Part shown: positions 34,666-45,755 of the stretch, one piece after another
Layout of the letters: every line of letters begins with the position of its first letter
Position numbering within the stretch: position 1 is the first letter of the stretch
Origin: Heterocephalus glaber
Taxonomy: Eukaryota > Chordata > Mammalia > Rodentia > Bathyergidae
Assembly: GCF_000247695.1 (NCBI RefSeq)
Contig: NW_004624781.1
Coordinates: forward strand, 9,808,169-9,872,168
Reading direction: 5' to 3'
Length of the DNA stretch: 64,000 nt
The notes under the pieces: generated by a model
What the model was told of the DNA's origin: nothing
Seen by the model: only the letters and a program-made list of their open reading frames with translations
The model's database searches: none
Program-made: the position numbers and the translations under genes

Positions 34666-36114
34666 TGTTTCCAGTACTGTTTCTGATTACTCACTTGTGA
34701 CTAGCTGATTTCATCCACAGGACAAAAGGCCTCATCTCCCACGGAGGAATCCAGTAGTCAGGACACTATTGTTACCTACCACCTTATCTAGGGAAAAGGA
34801 AATTCTGCCCTAGATTCCTCATCACTGTTAAACCTCAGGGTTCCTTTCCTATGTCATCATAACAATTTCAACCCGAAAAGGAGATTTTTGAAACCGCATG
34901 TGATGCTTCCCTCAGTGAAATTAAATTAAGACCAGCTAACTAGTGACGGTGGTGTCACACCAGTTAGCCTCACTAGTAGGTGAGTCTATCAGACAGTATC
35001 AAACATACGTAAGGGAGGGAAATTCTGCTTCCATGTCTTTCAGCACCTCAGGAGCAGCGCATGTCTCTGCAAAGGTGTTTGGTGGAGCTGGAAGCTGGGC
35101 AAGCACAGTGGACTGGCTCACGTGTAGCAGGCAGAAGCTTCAGGGCTGACCTTCACTGGCCACCCAACTTCTGCGCCGCAGTGGTGCCCAGTGCGACTTA
35201 GACTCCACCAATTTGGGGAGGAGGACCCCCGAGGGAACTGTGATTTGGACCTGAGTACCAGGAAGGTCTCTTTGCAGAAGCAGCTCGGGGTATGAGCAAG
35301 CAGATCATGTACCAGGTTCCTAACTCAATAGTCAAACATCCTGCCTGATTCTAGGATGAAGACAGGGTTCTGGGAGGAGGGAGTATCCAGGCAGCTTAGC
35401 CTACAAGCCATTCCTCCCAACTTCGCAAGGGTGCCGGGAACACTCACCTCCTAGGTTAAATCTCCTCCAGCTTTAATTCCCTAGAGCCGACTGTGTGTCC
35501 AATACAGGAAATGTGATCACTAACGAGAAGCTTTCTGCTATTACTAGATTATTAAATTTGTAAAATATGAGGTATAAAATACTCAGCCACAAAGGACAAA
35601 GAAACAAACTCAATTTCTTTTAATTATATTTTGATATAATACTATTTGGCCAAGGATAATTCATATAAACTATAGTATCTCCAGATTTTATAAACCTAAA
35701 CTTAACACTGGAATTCATCTCATTCATAAACATGAGAGAACTTGACCTACTTTCTAATATATTCAGCTTCTTTTTGTCTGCATTAATCTGCAGTGACATT
35801 TTAAAAGTTGCTCTAATAATTTCCATTATATGAAAATGCACTTTTCATTTATATCAGCTTTGATTATCCTCCTACAAACAAAATGTTATTTTCTCAATGG
35901 TTAGCCTACAAATGTAGTAAGAAATAAGATATACAATATCACTGATAGAAAAGCTCACCTTTGAACGGCCTCAGTATTGCATTTTTGGCTAGGGGAAGGA
36001 GGTAGGAGAAGGAAAAGTAAGCAAAAATAAGACAATTCTACCCTAAGTCCATACAGTGTGGGACAGCGGGTTTAAACTTTGTCTGTATACAATCTGTGGG
36101 AAGTCACTGAACAC
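34666..36114. other. Unassigned sequence
   Basis: Left part (to 35520) is of balanced composition with several CpGs; right part is AT-rich. Nothing recognised. Confidence 0.4.
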
Positions 36115-36602
36115 AGCTTTCAGAAATATATCATATTACAGAGATATGTGGATAACCATGTTTATAGCAGTACAACTCAAAATAGATAAATCTTGGAAGA
36201 AACTTTATATCCATCAACAGATGAATGGATAAAGAAAATGTGGCATTTATATACAGTACAAGGTAGTATTACTCTGAGATAAAGAAGGATAAACTTAAGT
36301 CAGTTGTACGATAATAGTTGCACCTTGAGAACAAAATGTTAAATGAAATAAAACAGGCACACAAGCTTAAATATCACATAGCTTCTCTTATATGATGAAT
36401 CCAAAATATAAATAAAGAGCAAAGTAAAAGAGGAACTGGGGAAACAGATCTTTTGCAAAAGGAAAGGGAAGCAAAAGAGATGGAGGGAGGAGGGAATGAG
36501 GTTTAAAAAAAAAAAAAGAAATAGGCATAAATTCTGTATAAAGCAATATAATGCATCCCGACAGTTTTCTAATCTCTGATAATGAAGAAAAAAAAGAAGA
36601 AA
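36115..36602 (+). mobile_element. L1 3' end
   Basis: 'catgtttatagcagtacaac', 'cttggaagaaactttatatc', 'catcaacagatgaatggata', 'aagaaaatgtggcatttata', 'aaatgttaaatgaaataaaa', 'caggcacacaagct' and then a 3' UTR with a purine-rich stretch. This is sense L1 ORF2 end plus 3' UTR, non-coding, related to the fragment at 26554-26753. Confidence 0.9.
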
Positions 36603-36831
36603 TCGACATTACATTTCCATGCCTGCTTTCAGCCACACCCATACTGTAACCACTGCCAGTCTCCAGAACGTACACTTTGCCCCCACAAAACCCTCTGTGA
36701 TGGCTGTCTACAACCCTTTTGAGCAGGTCCCTTTTATGCTGAAGAATTGTGCATGGCTCCCAAATACCTTTAACAGAGGCTGGCACACTGTGGCCTAGAA
36801 GCTAAGAATGTAAAAATGGTTTTTACTTTTT

Positions 36832-36918
36832 TCCCCCTGGTGCAGGGAATCAAACCCAGGGCCTTGTGTGTGCTGAGAAATTTACATACTCTAACACTGA
36901 GCCACATCCCCAGCCACT
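36832..36918 (-). mobile_element. Older ID/tRNA-derived SINE
   Basis: 'cccctggtgcagggaatcaa', 'acccagggccttgtgtgtgc', 'tgagccacatccccagccac'. It belongs to the general rodent ID type rather than the young variant: it has the wider 'acatactctaacactgagcc' middle. It is more diverged. Confidence 0.8.
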
Positions 36919-37399
36919 ATTATTTACATTCTTAATGGTTAAGGAAAAAATAACAGGAATCATGCATGACACATGAAAATTATCTTAGGTTCAGAATTCT
37001 GTGCCCACAAATCAAGTTTAACTGGAACACGGTCACACCAATTCACCAATGGACTATGGCTGCGTTTTGTGCTCCAGGAGCAGAGTAAAATACGTGCCAC
37101 ACATACAGTAGCCTAAAATATTTACAATTTAGTCCTTTACCAGAAAAGATTATAAATCCTGGCCTACAGTGCAAAACCCAGAGCCCTGAGCCTGCTGATG
37201 CTGGTCACTGAAAGCTGGATCTATCCAGACTTCTTTAAGACTATTTACTTCTACCCCAAGACATAATGTCTATCTCCCCAAAATGCTCTCCTATGTCTTC
37301 TAAACATTGCTCGCTCTCTCTTTCCTGCTCTAAAGCTCTGTACAGTCCCCACCGTCTGTGGTCATTCCTCTTTCCCTTTATAGAAAGAATATGTACATT
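36919..37399. other. Unassigned sequence
   Basis: No repeat recognised. Confidence 0.4.
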
Positions 37400-37800
37400 T
37401 CATTTCCATGAGGTTAAAAAAGAATGACTTTAAGAGCACCCAAGGCTCAGAAGTATTCAGAATAGCAAAGGATGGAAACCACCCAAATGTCCATCTGTGG
37501 GGAAACAAGGTGAATAAGCTAGAAGAAATTCACATATGGAAGACAGGGCAGCCGCCAGAAGGAAGGAGTTCTAACTCTGTACACTGCCATGGAATAAGAA
37601 CCAGGGGAGAGTAAGTGGAAAAAAAACCCCAAAACACACAAAGCTATTGTTCACCTAAGGGAAGGAGGCGAAAATATGAGACCATGCATGTATTTGCATA
37701 TGTATAAACACTACAAGGAAAGACTATGAATTTTTCTCAATTACTACCTAGGGAATGGGAGGAAACAAGATGGAGAGAAGACTTGGGTAAAACCAAATCT
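37400..37800 (+). mobile_element. Old L1 3' portion (tentative)
   Basis: 'aatagcaaaggatggaaacc', 'acccaaatgtccatctgtgg', 'gtgaataagctagaagaaat' and 'actacctagggaatgggagg' resemble the 3' part of an ancient L1 (the 'aacaacccaaatgtccatc' string is typical). Diverged. Confidence 0.65.
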
Positions 37801-37805
37801 CCTTT

Positions 37806-38130
37806 GGCAATAGACTGAATGTTTGTATCACTCAACAATTCATAGGCTGAAACCTAAGCCCCAGTATAGTGGTGTTGGGAGGTAGGGGCTTTGGGAGATC
37901 AGGGCACGAGGCTGGAGCCCTTATGAATGCAGTTGGTACCCTTGTCCCTTCTGCCGTGTGAGGGTACAGCTAGAAGGCACCACCTACGCACAGAAGTGGA
38001 TCTCACAAGACACTGAGTCTACCTAAGCCTGCATTTCCCACCCCTCAGAACTGTGAGAAACAAATTTTTGTTATTTATAAGCCACTTACTTGATAGCATT
38101 TTTATGATAGCAGCCCAACTGGAGAAGAGA
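37806..38130 (+). mobile_element. MaLR solo LTR
   Basis: Begins 'aatagactgaatgtttgta', then 'aattcataggctgaaaccta', 'gtggtgttgggaggtagggg', 'gtgagggtacagctagaagg', 'cagaactgtgagaaacaaat', 'ttataagccacttacttgat' and ends 'tagcagcccaactgg'. Complete MLT1/MST-like order. Confidence 0.88.
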
Positions 38131-38261
38131 TCTCTAAGTAAGCTTTATTTTATACATGAGGCTTTGGAGCCTTGACAATAGTGTACATAGTTATTTAAAC
38201 TTAAATGAAAAAAAGGGGTGAGGGTGGGGGAGGACTGCATAAAACTGTACAACAAACTCAG

Positions 38262-38440
38262 CCCCAGCACTACTGACATTTTGGGTGAAATAATTCTTGG
38301 TTGAGTGCAGTCCTGTGCACTGCAAGGTGTTTAGCAGCATCCACAATCTTTACCTAGGAGATGGCAGTAACACCTCCCAATTGTGACAACCAAGTATCTT
38401 TCCAGTTATTGCCACATGTTCCTACATGGGAAAGAAGGCT
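38262..38440 (+). mobile_element. hAT-Charlie MITE (MER5/MER3-type)
   Basis: 'cactactgacattttgggtg', 'aataattcttggttgag', 'cctgtgcactgcaaggtgtt', 'tagcagcatccacaatcttt', 'agtaacacctcccaattgtg', 'acaaccaagtatctttccag' are collinear with a well-known non-autonomous hAT-Charlie element. I am unsure of the exact MER name. Confidence 0.8.
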
Positions 38441-38804
38441 CATCTCTGAGAATCTTGGTTCCAAAGGACAACAAACAAACAAAAAACAACAAATCAACTG
38501 AAAGGTGTGCCTGTGTGGGGGGTGAAGTGTTAGGTGAAGAGAAAACCTATAGATTGAAATAGGATTAGACTCTGCAAAGAGTAAACCTTATTTGGATCCC
38601 AATTCAAAGAACTAAAAAACATAATTAACAAAAGGCAATTTTGAAAATTTCAACATTAACTTGATACTGGATGATATTAAGGAATTATTGGAAATTTTCA
38701 CATTTGAAGAAAAATGAAAAAAATCCTTACCCACAATCCCACAGTGCCTCAAATCCTAACTTTTAGACTTATATACCAAAATAGTGACTAGAACTCTTAA
38801 GAGA

Positions 38805-38925
38805 GCCAGGCACTATGACACTGCCTGTAATCCCGGCTACAGAGGAGGCTAAGGAAGGAGGCACATCAATTAAGGCCATCCTGGGCAACTTAGGGAGATC
38901 TTGTCTCAAAAAGGAACTACTAAGA
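38805..38925 (+). mobile_element. B1-like (7SL-derived) SINE
   Basis: 'gccaggcactatgacactgc', 'ctgtaatcccggctacagag', 'gaggctaaggaaggaggcac', 'aaggccatcctgggcaactt' and 'gagatcttgtctcaaaaagg'. Diverged monomer. Confidence 0.87.
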
Positions 38926-38929
38926 TAAC

Positions 38930-40046
38930 AAAGATGTGCTTCAAATTACTGAATGGGGAGAAAGAAAAGTTTAGATGAAGTAAGATGGCCTGAGATTAGT
39001 CATCATTGAACCTGGATGGTTGCACATGGTGCACTGTGTAATTCTGAAACATATCTGAAAGTTTCCATTAAAAACAAAGTATACATAAACAAATCCTGCA
39101 GGCAGTTCTATTCCTGATCTTTTCAGGGAGATGAGAGCCTGAACCACCTCAGGAGAAAAGTTAAGAACTGGTTCCCTGGCCTTGCCTCTTGATGGCAGTG
39201 AGTCTACTGCTCAGGACACATCCCTACATAAGGGAGCCAACTACTTAACACTTAGGTAAGCACTTAGCTTAGCACTTTCCACAGCTGGAAGATACATCTG
39301 CCACTTTGAACAAATCAGGAGACAAGACACCAGTCCTTGAAGTGCACATCCTAAGGGATGCCCAAGAGCATTTGTGACTTCAAGGGATTTCTGCCTTGGG
39401 TGCTGAATTTAGAAGTTTACCTCTAAGGAAAGTCTGACTGCTCCCTGTAATCTTCCTCACCTGGATAAAGCCTGCATCCAACCCCACCATCTCCCCAGGC
39501 TGGCCCACATCCTCCACTGCCCAACTCAGGGCCTCACCCTACGGGGGAGACAAATGAAGTTCTACCTTAACCCACTGTGGCCTGCAGTGTTTTCGGATAA
39601 AAGCAGTAAAAACTCACACCTTATAGCCAAGAAATTCTACTTTCTCTGGAAACTTATACCACCCCACAAGAAACATCTACTTCCTCCTCTGAACCATCCA
39701 CTCATGTTGCTCTGTGCCCAGACCCCTGCGCACTGCAGCATTTTTGGAAATGTAAACAAAAGAGAATGATGCTCATGTGTTTTTCTGCTGCACTGCAGAT
39801 TTCTTTCCTTCCTCTTTCAGGGCATTGCATCTACTTCAACTGGGAAGAGCAGCCAACAGACAGAACAAGGGCCTTGCTCTCACTTTACACAGCTGGTTCT
39901 CTGAGCCTGCAGCAATCTCTCCATAGGGACAGCAAAGACACCAAGCATCCTGGGCCAGCTTGGTGCCAGGGCCAGAAGTCCAGCAGGGGACACTGAATCA
40001 TTCTTCATCCCTCACAGGCAAATAAACTGAGGAAAATATTATGTGT
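38930..40046. other. Unassigned sequence
   Basis: Positions about 38990-39080 resemble the tail of an old L1 or LTR but are not assignable. Otherwise nothing recognised. Confidence 0.4.
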
Positions 40047-40147
40047 GGGGCCGGGGATTTAGCTCAGTGGTTCCACTGCCTGCCTCAAAAGTGCAAGGTC
40101 CCAAGTTCAATCCCTGGTACCAAAATAAAAAAAAGGAAACAAAGAAA
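40047..40147 (+). mobile_element. Young ID-type SINE
   Basis: 'gggccggggatttagctcag', 'tggttccactgcctgcctca', 'gttcaatccctggtacc', A-rich tail with G interruptions. 'gaaaatattatgtgt' before and 'gaaaatgtaatgtgt' after form an imperfect duplication. Confidence 0.92.
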
Positions 40148-40535
40148 AGAAAATGTAATGTGTTAGGGGAATATTTAGGATTCAGTAATTTTTAAAAAAA
40201 GACTTTAAACTTTATTTGTTTCCTTCTCTGCAAGAAGAGCGGCAAGGGTGGGGGTTCTGTCTCCAACTTAAAGTGCCCAAATGCTGTCAATCAGCTGAGG
40301 GTTCCTCTATTCCATTCAGATAGAAATCATGCATTGGAAAAGTGCAGCTCTGTTAGCAGCACTGGGCTTTGATCATCAATGGCTCTCAGTTCACTGTGTT
40401 ATGGCTCTGGGCCCCGATGGCCCTGGTCAGTACCGGTTAATACTGCCAGTTGCTGGCATCTGTTGCCCATCTGCTGATCTTTGTTGGCTGCTGGACTCTG
40501 GAGCTCTCCAGGGCTAACAGCCAAGGGTTTACTAG
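40148..40535. other. Unassigned sequence
   Basis: Between two SINEs. Mixed composition with no recognised family. Confidence 0.4.
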
Positions 40536-40616
40536 CCTTTTTTGGTACCAGGGATCGAACTCAGGACTTTGTGCTTACAAGGCAGGCGTGGTGCCATTGA
40601 GCTAAATCCCTGGCCC
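40536..40616 (-). mobile_element. Young ID-type SINE
   Basis: Antisense unit 'ggtaccagggatcgaactca', 'gtgcttacaaggcaggcgtg', 'ttgagctaaatccctggccc'. 'gggtttact' on the left and 'cgtttactg' on the right suggest the target site. Confidence 0.9.
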
Positions 40617-40633
40617 GTTTACTGCTCTTTTTA

Positions 40634-40727
40634 TTTATTTTTTTAATTTTTGGTACCGGGGATCGAACTCGGGTCCTTGCGCTTGCGCAGCAGGTGGCAA
40701 AACCACTGAGCTAAATCCCTGGCCCCT
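40634..40727 (-). mobile_element. Young ID-type SINE
   Basis: Antisense unit with T-rich tail, 'ggtaccggggatcgaactcg', 'gggtccttgcgcttgcgcag', 'cactgagctaaatccctggc', 'ccc'. A perfect 14-bp duplication TACTGCTCTTTTTA lies at 40620-40633 and 40728-40741. The copy is close to the young consensus, and only 17 bases separate it from the previous SINE. Confidence 0.95.
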
Positions 40728-40741
40728 ACTGCTCTTTTTAA

Positions 40742-41235
40742 AGTGACTGGTCTTGTCCACACTATGCAGACTAAGAATCCAAGTAGATTTATAGGACTTT
40801 TTGAGCCCATACTACCAGAGAAATAAATCATGAGAAGATTTATACGATTTATACGAACAAGGCTGTATTTGAATGGCACCTGTGCTACAGCTGGGGTAGG
40901 GGATCAGTACACACGAAAGAGCCCTTCTAGACCAACAGAAGTACAAGAGGAGTGCTGCTTATATAGCAGCTGCAGGCTCTGAGCGGCCCAAATTCGAGCC
41001 TGCTCATTGGCCCAAATTCAAGCCTGTGGTTGGTCCAAAGGAGAGCCTACTGATTAGTCCAAATTCAGTTCTACTGCCTGGTTCAAATTCAAGCCCTCCG
41101 GTCGGTCAAGCCAGATGCCACCTGGAGCAGGTGTGGGGTGTCCAAGATGGCTGCGGCTGCTGCGGCAATACTGAGAAGCACCAGATGCTTCACGATAGCT
41201 ATATGGTCTCTCCATGAGATGGGAGGCTAAAACAG
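40742..41235 (-). mobile_element. ERV solo LTR with repeated U3
   Basis: On the minus strand: a TGTTTTAGCCTCCC start near 41235, a U3 with five tandem 24-base units containing CCAAT-type sites, TATATAAG (plus 40958-40965), and a downstream R/U5-like part ending near GACCAGTCA at 40745. The TG...CA ends and order U3-TATA-R support an LTR. No internal viral genes lie beside it. The subfamily is unknown to me. The copy carries more CpG than most of the window, which suggests moderate age. Confidence 0.75.
40978..41096 (-). repeat. Five tandem ~24-bp CCAAT units
   Basis: Plus-strand units are 40978-41000, 41001-41024, 41025-41047, 41048-41071 and 41072-41096. Each reads close to TGCTGATTGGTCCAAATTCAAGCC, diverging by a few bases, with ATTGG (CCAAT on the minus strand) or a variant at the same place in each unit. 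The array lies immediately upstream of the LTR TATA box. Confidence 0.85.
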
Positions 41236-41631
41236 GGAATTTTAGAAGAGCTATCTCTGTTCACTACTTATGTGGTTTGGGGTGGGCGGGGATGTTAGTA
41301 ACAGGCCCATGTCCATCCCTGATGTCTGCCACATTAGAGGTGGGGTCCTCACTGCTTCTTCAGCACCTGGGGTGGGAGTGGGGAAGAGGACCACAGTGAC
41401 ACCATCTGAACCTCCTGTCAGGGCAGCCAGGAGCAGCCGGGAAGTAACCTTAGGTGTGATGTGGGGAGAAGGCGTACACACTGAGGCAGACTGTCCCAGT
41501 CCCTCCTCAAGGGACCCTGGGGAAGAAGGGAAGTGAGGGGAAGGGGCAACAGCTGCCGACTGAACCACTGCCCCCTCCAGCCTTCATAGAAAAAAGAGGA
41601 GAGGCAGATTCTTTTCTGTTTCACAAATAGA
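41236..41631. other. GC-rich unassigned sequence
   Basis: GC-richer than average, with G-runs near 41275-41290 and 41370-41390. Opposing short frames only. No family recognised. Confidence 0.4.
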
Positions 41632-41800
41632 TTTAAACATATAAATTTAACATCTTCCCAGACCCTGGTAAGCACCCTTCTGTCAACTTCTATGCATTCA
41701 ACTTCTTAGATTTTACATACAAGTCAGAACATGCAGTATTTCTCTTTCTGTGCTTGGCTTCTGTCACTTAATGTTAACTGCCTTTAATCACTTTTACTCA
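41632..41800 (-). mobile_element. L1 3' UTR fragment
   Basis: 'tcccagaccctggtaagcac', 'ccttctgtcaacttctatgc', 'ttagattttacatacaagtc', 'agaacatgcagtatttctct', 'gtgcttggcttctgtcactt' is antisense old L1 3' UTR. Confidence 0.85.
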
Positions 41801-43535
41801 CGTTTCACTGATTTATACATCTGTAAATATGAGAGATCTTTGTATAGCAAAACCAAAATTGCCTCATGAAGCTCACAACTCTATTGACTCAGCACTACAT
41901 TCCGTCTTAAAAATTAATCAACAGAAACAAAAACAAAAAATGCCAAGTCAGAACTACGCTGTTTTAAGTTGACAGTAATCTTGTACTGCTGACCATGAAA
42001 ATGCGTAAGCATCCACACCCTTGGCTACCCATGACTTCCACCTAAGCCTTAGGACTTGACTTTACTATGATTAAGTATCTGCTCCATAAGTAAATAAGGC
42101 CTGGCTCTAATGATTTTCTTTTTCTTCAATCCCTATCTGGGGGCAGAAATGTAACAGATCAAGATGTTTGGAACATTAGCACCATTTGCACAAAGGCAGC
42201 ACATCTTAATGCCACCACTTTGACCTAACAGAGAAGTAACAAGGAGAGACTTTGTCCACAGCCAAGTACTTCTCAGTGTGCTGTTCAAGCAAAGAACAAC
42301 TCCTGGGTGACATGTCTGTCTAGAGGCTCCAGGCTCCACTCCCAGGCTTTGTGTGGGATCTGCATGGTGAGGAGGGCAGACAGGTCAGAGTGAGGAGAGG
42401 GGAGCCACCACAGCACTGCAGGAGGGACTTGTCTCTCTAAGCTACCTTCCACATCTGTGGATACCATCCATAGTAGGGAATTTACCAAATACAATTATGC
42501 AAAAAGACTGCTAATGCTGCATTAGAGACAAAATGAAAGTGTTAAAACTAAAGGTGATTATTTTTCCAACCTTTCTTCCAAAATAACGACAAAAGTACAT
42601 CACATATTAAAAGAATCAAATGTACTTCACTCGCACACAAGTACTTCAGGCTGTAAGAAAACACTCAGCACAAAAACAACCATTGATAAGGCACTTTTCC
42701 CCACATACCAGCAGGGCTGCTAAGAGGCCTTACTTCCCACTTCAGATTCACCAAGAGAACAGGAACAGCTGGAGGTTTCCAAGTCCACATACAGATGAAT
42801 CATCTACAACGAGCTCCTGGTCCCCACAGCAATGATGAGGGTATGAATCAGGCAGGGGTGACTCTTTCCTAGAGCAGCAGCAGCGATCTTCTTCTTTTGA
42901 GAAAAATGTGTACGACACACCAGAGATAAGGAAGTCTCCTCCAGCCTGTGATGCTGTAGTTGGCCACCATACCCAGGCTGGCCCAGTACTCACGATGTAA
43001 TTCCATTGGGGTTCTCAGAAAGCATTCATCTAGAGGCCACCTTCTTTGAGTGTGAAATGACAATGATCACAGTTGTTCTACAGCGGCAGTGTGGGGATTC
43101 CAAGAGACACTAGACTTTAGGGACCTAGGCAGCAAACATATCAGGTCCTCTGTAAATGGTGGTGAATTTGAAAGACACCTTCACATACCAGAGCCTGGCC
43201 TGTTTTGCCAATTACAGTACTGAGCTTTTTTGGTTGGCCTCTAGAAATTGTTTGAAGATGCACAGCATGTCTGAAGATCAAATTGCCTCGTTCTGGGAGG
43301 GGCAGGGAAGGGGGCTTCAAAAAGAATAGGGATTCCTAGGAGACAAGATGAGCTTAGAGAAGCTTGAGGCTGCTTTTGAGACAGCTAGTACTGCATAAAA
43401 AGAAGAATCCATACACACACACTCCACTGAGGGGCAAAGTATAAGGATATCAGGCTAAGAGGGTAAGGGACAGGGACCCAACTAGGCTCTGATGAGAACA
43501 GTAGCTAGTTAATTAGAATAAATACTACTTACTGG
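41801..43535. other. Unassigned sequence
   Basis: No repeat family recognised. Short opposing frames at 42133-42494 and 42748-43063 are not credible genes. Confidence 0.4.
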
Positions 43536-43621
43536 TGTCCCCCCTCCCCCCCACACACTGGTACGAAGGATCGAACTCAGGACCTTGCAGGCACAGTGCC
43601 ACTGAGCTAAATCCCCAGCCC
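43536..43621 (-). mobile_element. Young ID-type SINE
   Basis: Antisense unit 'ggtacgaaggatcgaactca', 'ggaccttgcaggcacagtgc', 'cactgagctaaatccccag', 'ccct', preceded by a C-rich run. 'ctacttactgg' (43525-43535) and 'ctacttattgg' (43621-43631) form the duplication. It is shortened in the middle. Confidence 0.9.
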
Positions 43622-43678
43622 TACTTATTGGTTTCTAATATTCAGAATCTATAGAAAAGTCATACAAACCCACTGAGA

Positions 43679-43770
43679 GGGCAGGGGATTTAGCTCAGTG
43701 GTTCCGGTGCCTGCCTCGAAAGCACAAGGTCCCAAGTTCAATCCCTGGTACCAAAAACAAAAAAAACCAA
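43679..43770 (+). mobile_element. Young ID-type SINE
   Basis: 'gggcaggggatttagctcag', 'tggttccggtgcctgcctcg', 'gttcaatccctggtacc', A-rich tail. A perfect 15-bp duplication ACAAACCCACTGAGA occurs at 43664-43678 and 43771-43785. It is in inverted orientation to the SINE 57 bases to its left. Confidence 0.95.
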
Positions 43771-43785
43771 ACAAACCCACTGAGA

Positions 43786-44234
43786 TTAAAGAACAGAATG
43801 CAAACAGGTATTATCAGCCCTTAGAATATAAAATTAAAAGCACAGTGGCCTAAAATTGAGAAGTTGGATTGAGACATGTTGGTGCACACAGAAATAGTAT
43901 TTAGGACACAAACAAAATAAGAATCAGAGGCTGTAGGTATCTTCTGAGGTACAGAGGAGGACAGAGGTACGCCTGAAGTGCGAACCAGGCCAACTGATAA
44001 AATGAGAAATGGTGCTACAAGCATAATAGTTATACATGTGGAAATCACCAGTAAAGTTAAAAAGATCTACAGAAAAAGAAGTAGTTGCTTCTCAGAAGCA
44101 GGGCTAAGTGAAGGAAAGTATTTAGGCAAGACACTATTGTTTTTCATCATAAGATATTCTGAAATGTTTCCTATTTTTAGTCATTTGTATACAATATTTT
44201 GATTTAAAATTGTTAATTAAAAATTTTTTTTTAA
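43786..44234. other. Unassigned; part shows internal similarity
   Basis: The end (about 44130-44215) resembles positions 45745-45840 on the far side of the L1 (for example 'gtcatttgtatacaatattt' versus 'gccatctgcacacaatactt'). The family is unknown. Confidence 0.35.
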
Positions 44235-45755
44235 ATTACTGATTTTTTATTGACAAATGAAATGGTATAATTATGTGAAAACTTTTTGAAATATGTATGC
44301 AATGTGAAATGAACAATTTGAACATTAACACATGCATCACCTCACATATGTAAACTCTATTCTCTCATCAATCTTCAAGAATATAATACACTACTAAGTA
44401 TGTTAATAATGTCACCACAGTGTCCAACAGAGCTCTTGAATTTATTCCTAATTGAAATTATGTATCCTTTAACTAACATCTTTTATCCCCTGGTAACCAC
44501 CGTTCTGTTCTTTACTTCTGTGACTTCAACATTTTTAGTTTCCCACATGTAAATGAGAACATACAGTATTTTGTCTTTCTGTGCCTGGCTTACTTCATTA
44601 ACATAATGTTCTCTAGATTCATGCTGTTGTGAAAGACAGCTGTTCTCAAAGCCAATAGTATTCCACTCTTTATATACAGTACATTTTCATTACTCATTGT
44701 TGGACACTTAACATTGATTTCATCTTGGATAATGAATAATGCTTAAACGAATACAGGAGGGCTAATATCTCTGGTATTTCACTTACTTGGGATACATATC
44801 CACTAGTGGAATTGCTGGATCATACTTTTATTTTTAACTTTTGAAGAATCTCTATACCATTTTCCTTCATGTCTACACTAATTTACATTCCAACAGATGA
44901 GGGTGCCCTTTTCGCCACATCTTCTCCAACACTTGTTATCTTTTATCTTTCGGGTAACAGTCATTCTAATAAGTGTGAGGTGATATCTCATTGTAGCTTT
45001 AATTTGCACTTCTCTGATGATGCTGATTTGTGGCATTTTCATATACTTGTTGGCCATTTATATGTCCTCTTTGGAGAAATATCTATTCAGATCCTTTCCC
45101 CATATTTTAACCATTTTATTGTCTTACCGTTGACTTGTTTGAGTTCCTTATATATTTTGCATATTAACCCTGCACTAAAGGTATAGTTTGCAAATATTTT
45201 CTCTGAGTAGGTTTTTTCTTCAGTGTTTTGATCACTCTTTTGCAGTGGAGAATTATTTTAGTATGATGTAATCTCATTTGTCTATTTTTTGCTTTTCTTA
45301 TCTTTGCTTTTGGGTTCACACTTAAAAAAAAAAAACTGACCAGACTGACGTCATAAAGGTTTTCCCTTTTTTTTTTTTCTAGTAGTTTTACAGTTTTAGA
45401 TTTTGCACTTAAGTCTTTAAGACTATTTCTGTAGTACCAGAGGTTGAACCCAGGGTCTCAAAAATCCTAGATAAGTATCCTTCCGTGAGCTACATCCTCA
45501 GAACCTAATTCACCTTTGTGGATTTTTCTGTGTATTCATATCCAGTTGTCCCAAGACCATTCATTGAAGAGACTGAAACCTTGTCAAAAGCTAACTGATT
45601 GTAAATGTGTGGATTTCTAGGTTCTCTGTTCTGCTCCACTGGTCATCCTGTTTTCAACCCAGCACCAACCTGTTTTGATTACCACAGCTTTGCAGTATAT
45701 TCTAAAGCATGATGTCTCTGGCTTTGTTCTTTTAGTTTATGAATGCTTTGGTTTG
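44235..45755 (-). mobile_element. L1 3' portion, long (old, L1M-like)
   Basis: About 1.5 kb of antisense L1 in the right order: 3' UTR ('cctggtaaccaccgttctgt', 'gtctttctgtgcctggctta') then ORF2 end ('gaattgctggatcatac', 'ccaacacttgttatctttta', 'ctaataagtgtgaggtgata', 'tcctctttggagaaatatct') and further ORF2 ('gattaccacagctttgcagt'). Frames are broken by stops and indels. An older ID-type SINE sits inside at 45433-45510. Confidence 0.95.
45433..45510 (-). mobile_element. Older ID/tRNA-derived SINE in L1
   Basis: 'gtagtaccagaggttgaacc', 'cagggtctcaaaaatcctag', 'tccgtgagctacatcctcag' is an antisense, strongly diverged general ID unit lying inside the L1, so it is younger than that L1 but older than the young ID variant. 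Confidence 0.7.

Noticed and set aside
36388..36786. 132-codon minus-strand ORF
   Set aside because: Most of it is the antisense of an L1 3' UTR purine tract (a phenylalanine/leucine run).
41142..41180. Gene start suggested by 'aagatggctgcggctgctgc'
   Set aside because: The ATG-GCT-GCG start resembles many first exons (with a Kozak-like context), but it sits inside the 5' part of an antisense LTR, and the frame soon stops.
44869..45186. 105-codon plus-strand ORF
   Set aside because: It is the antisense of an old L1 ORF2 end and 3' region.
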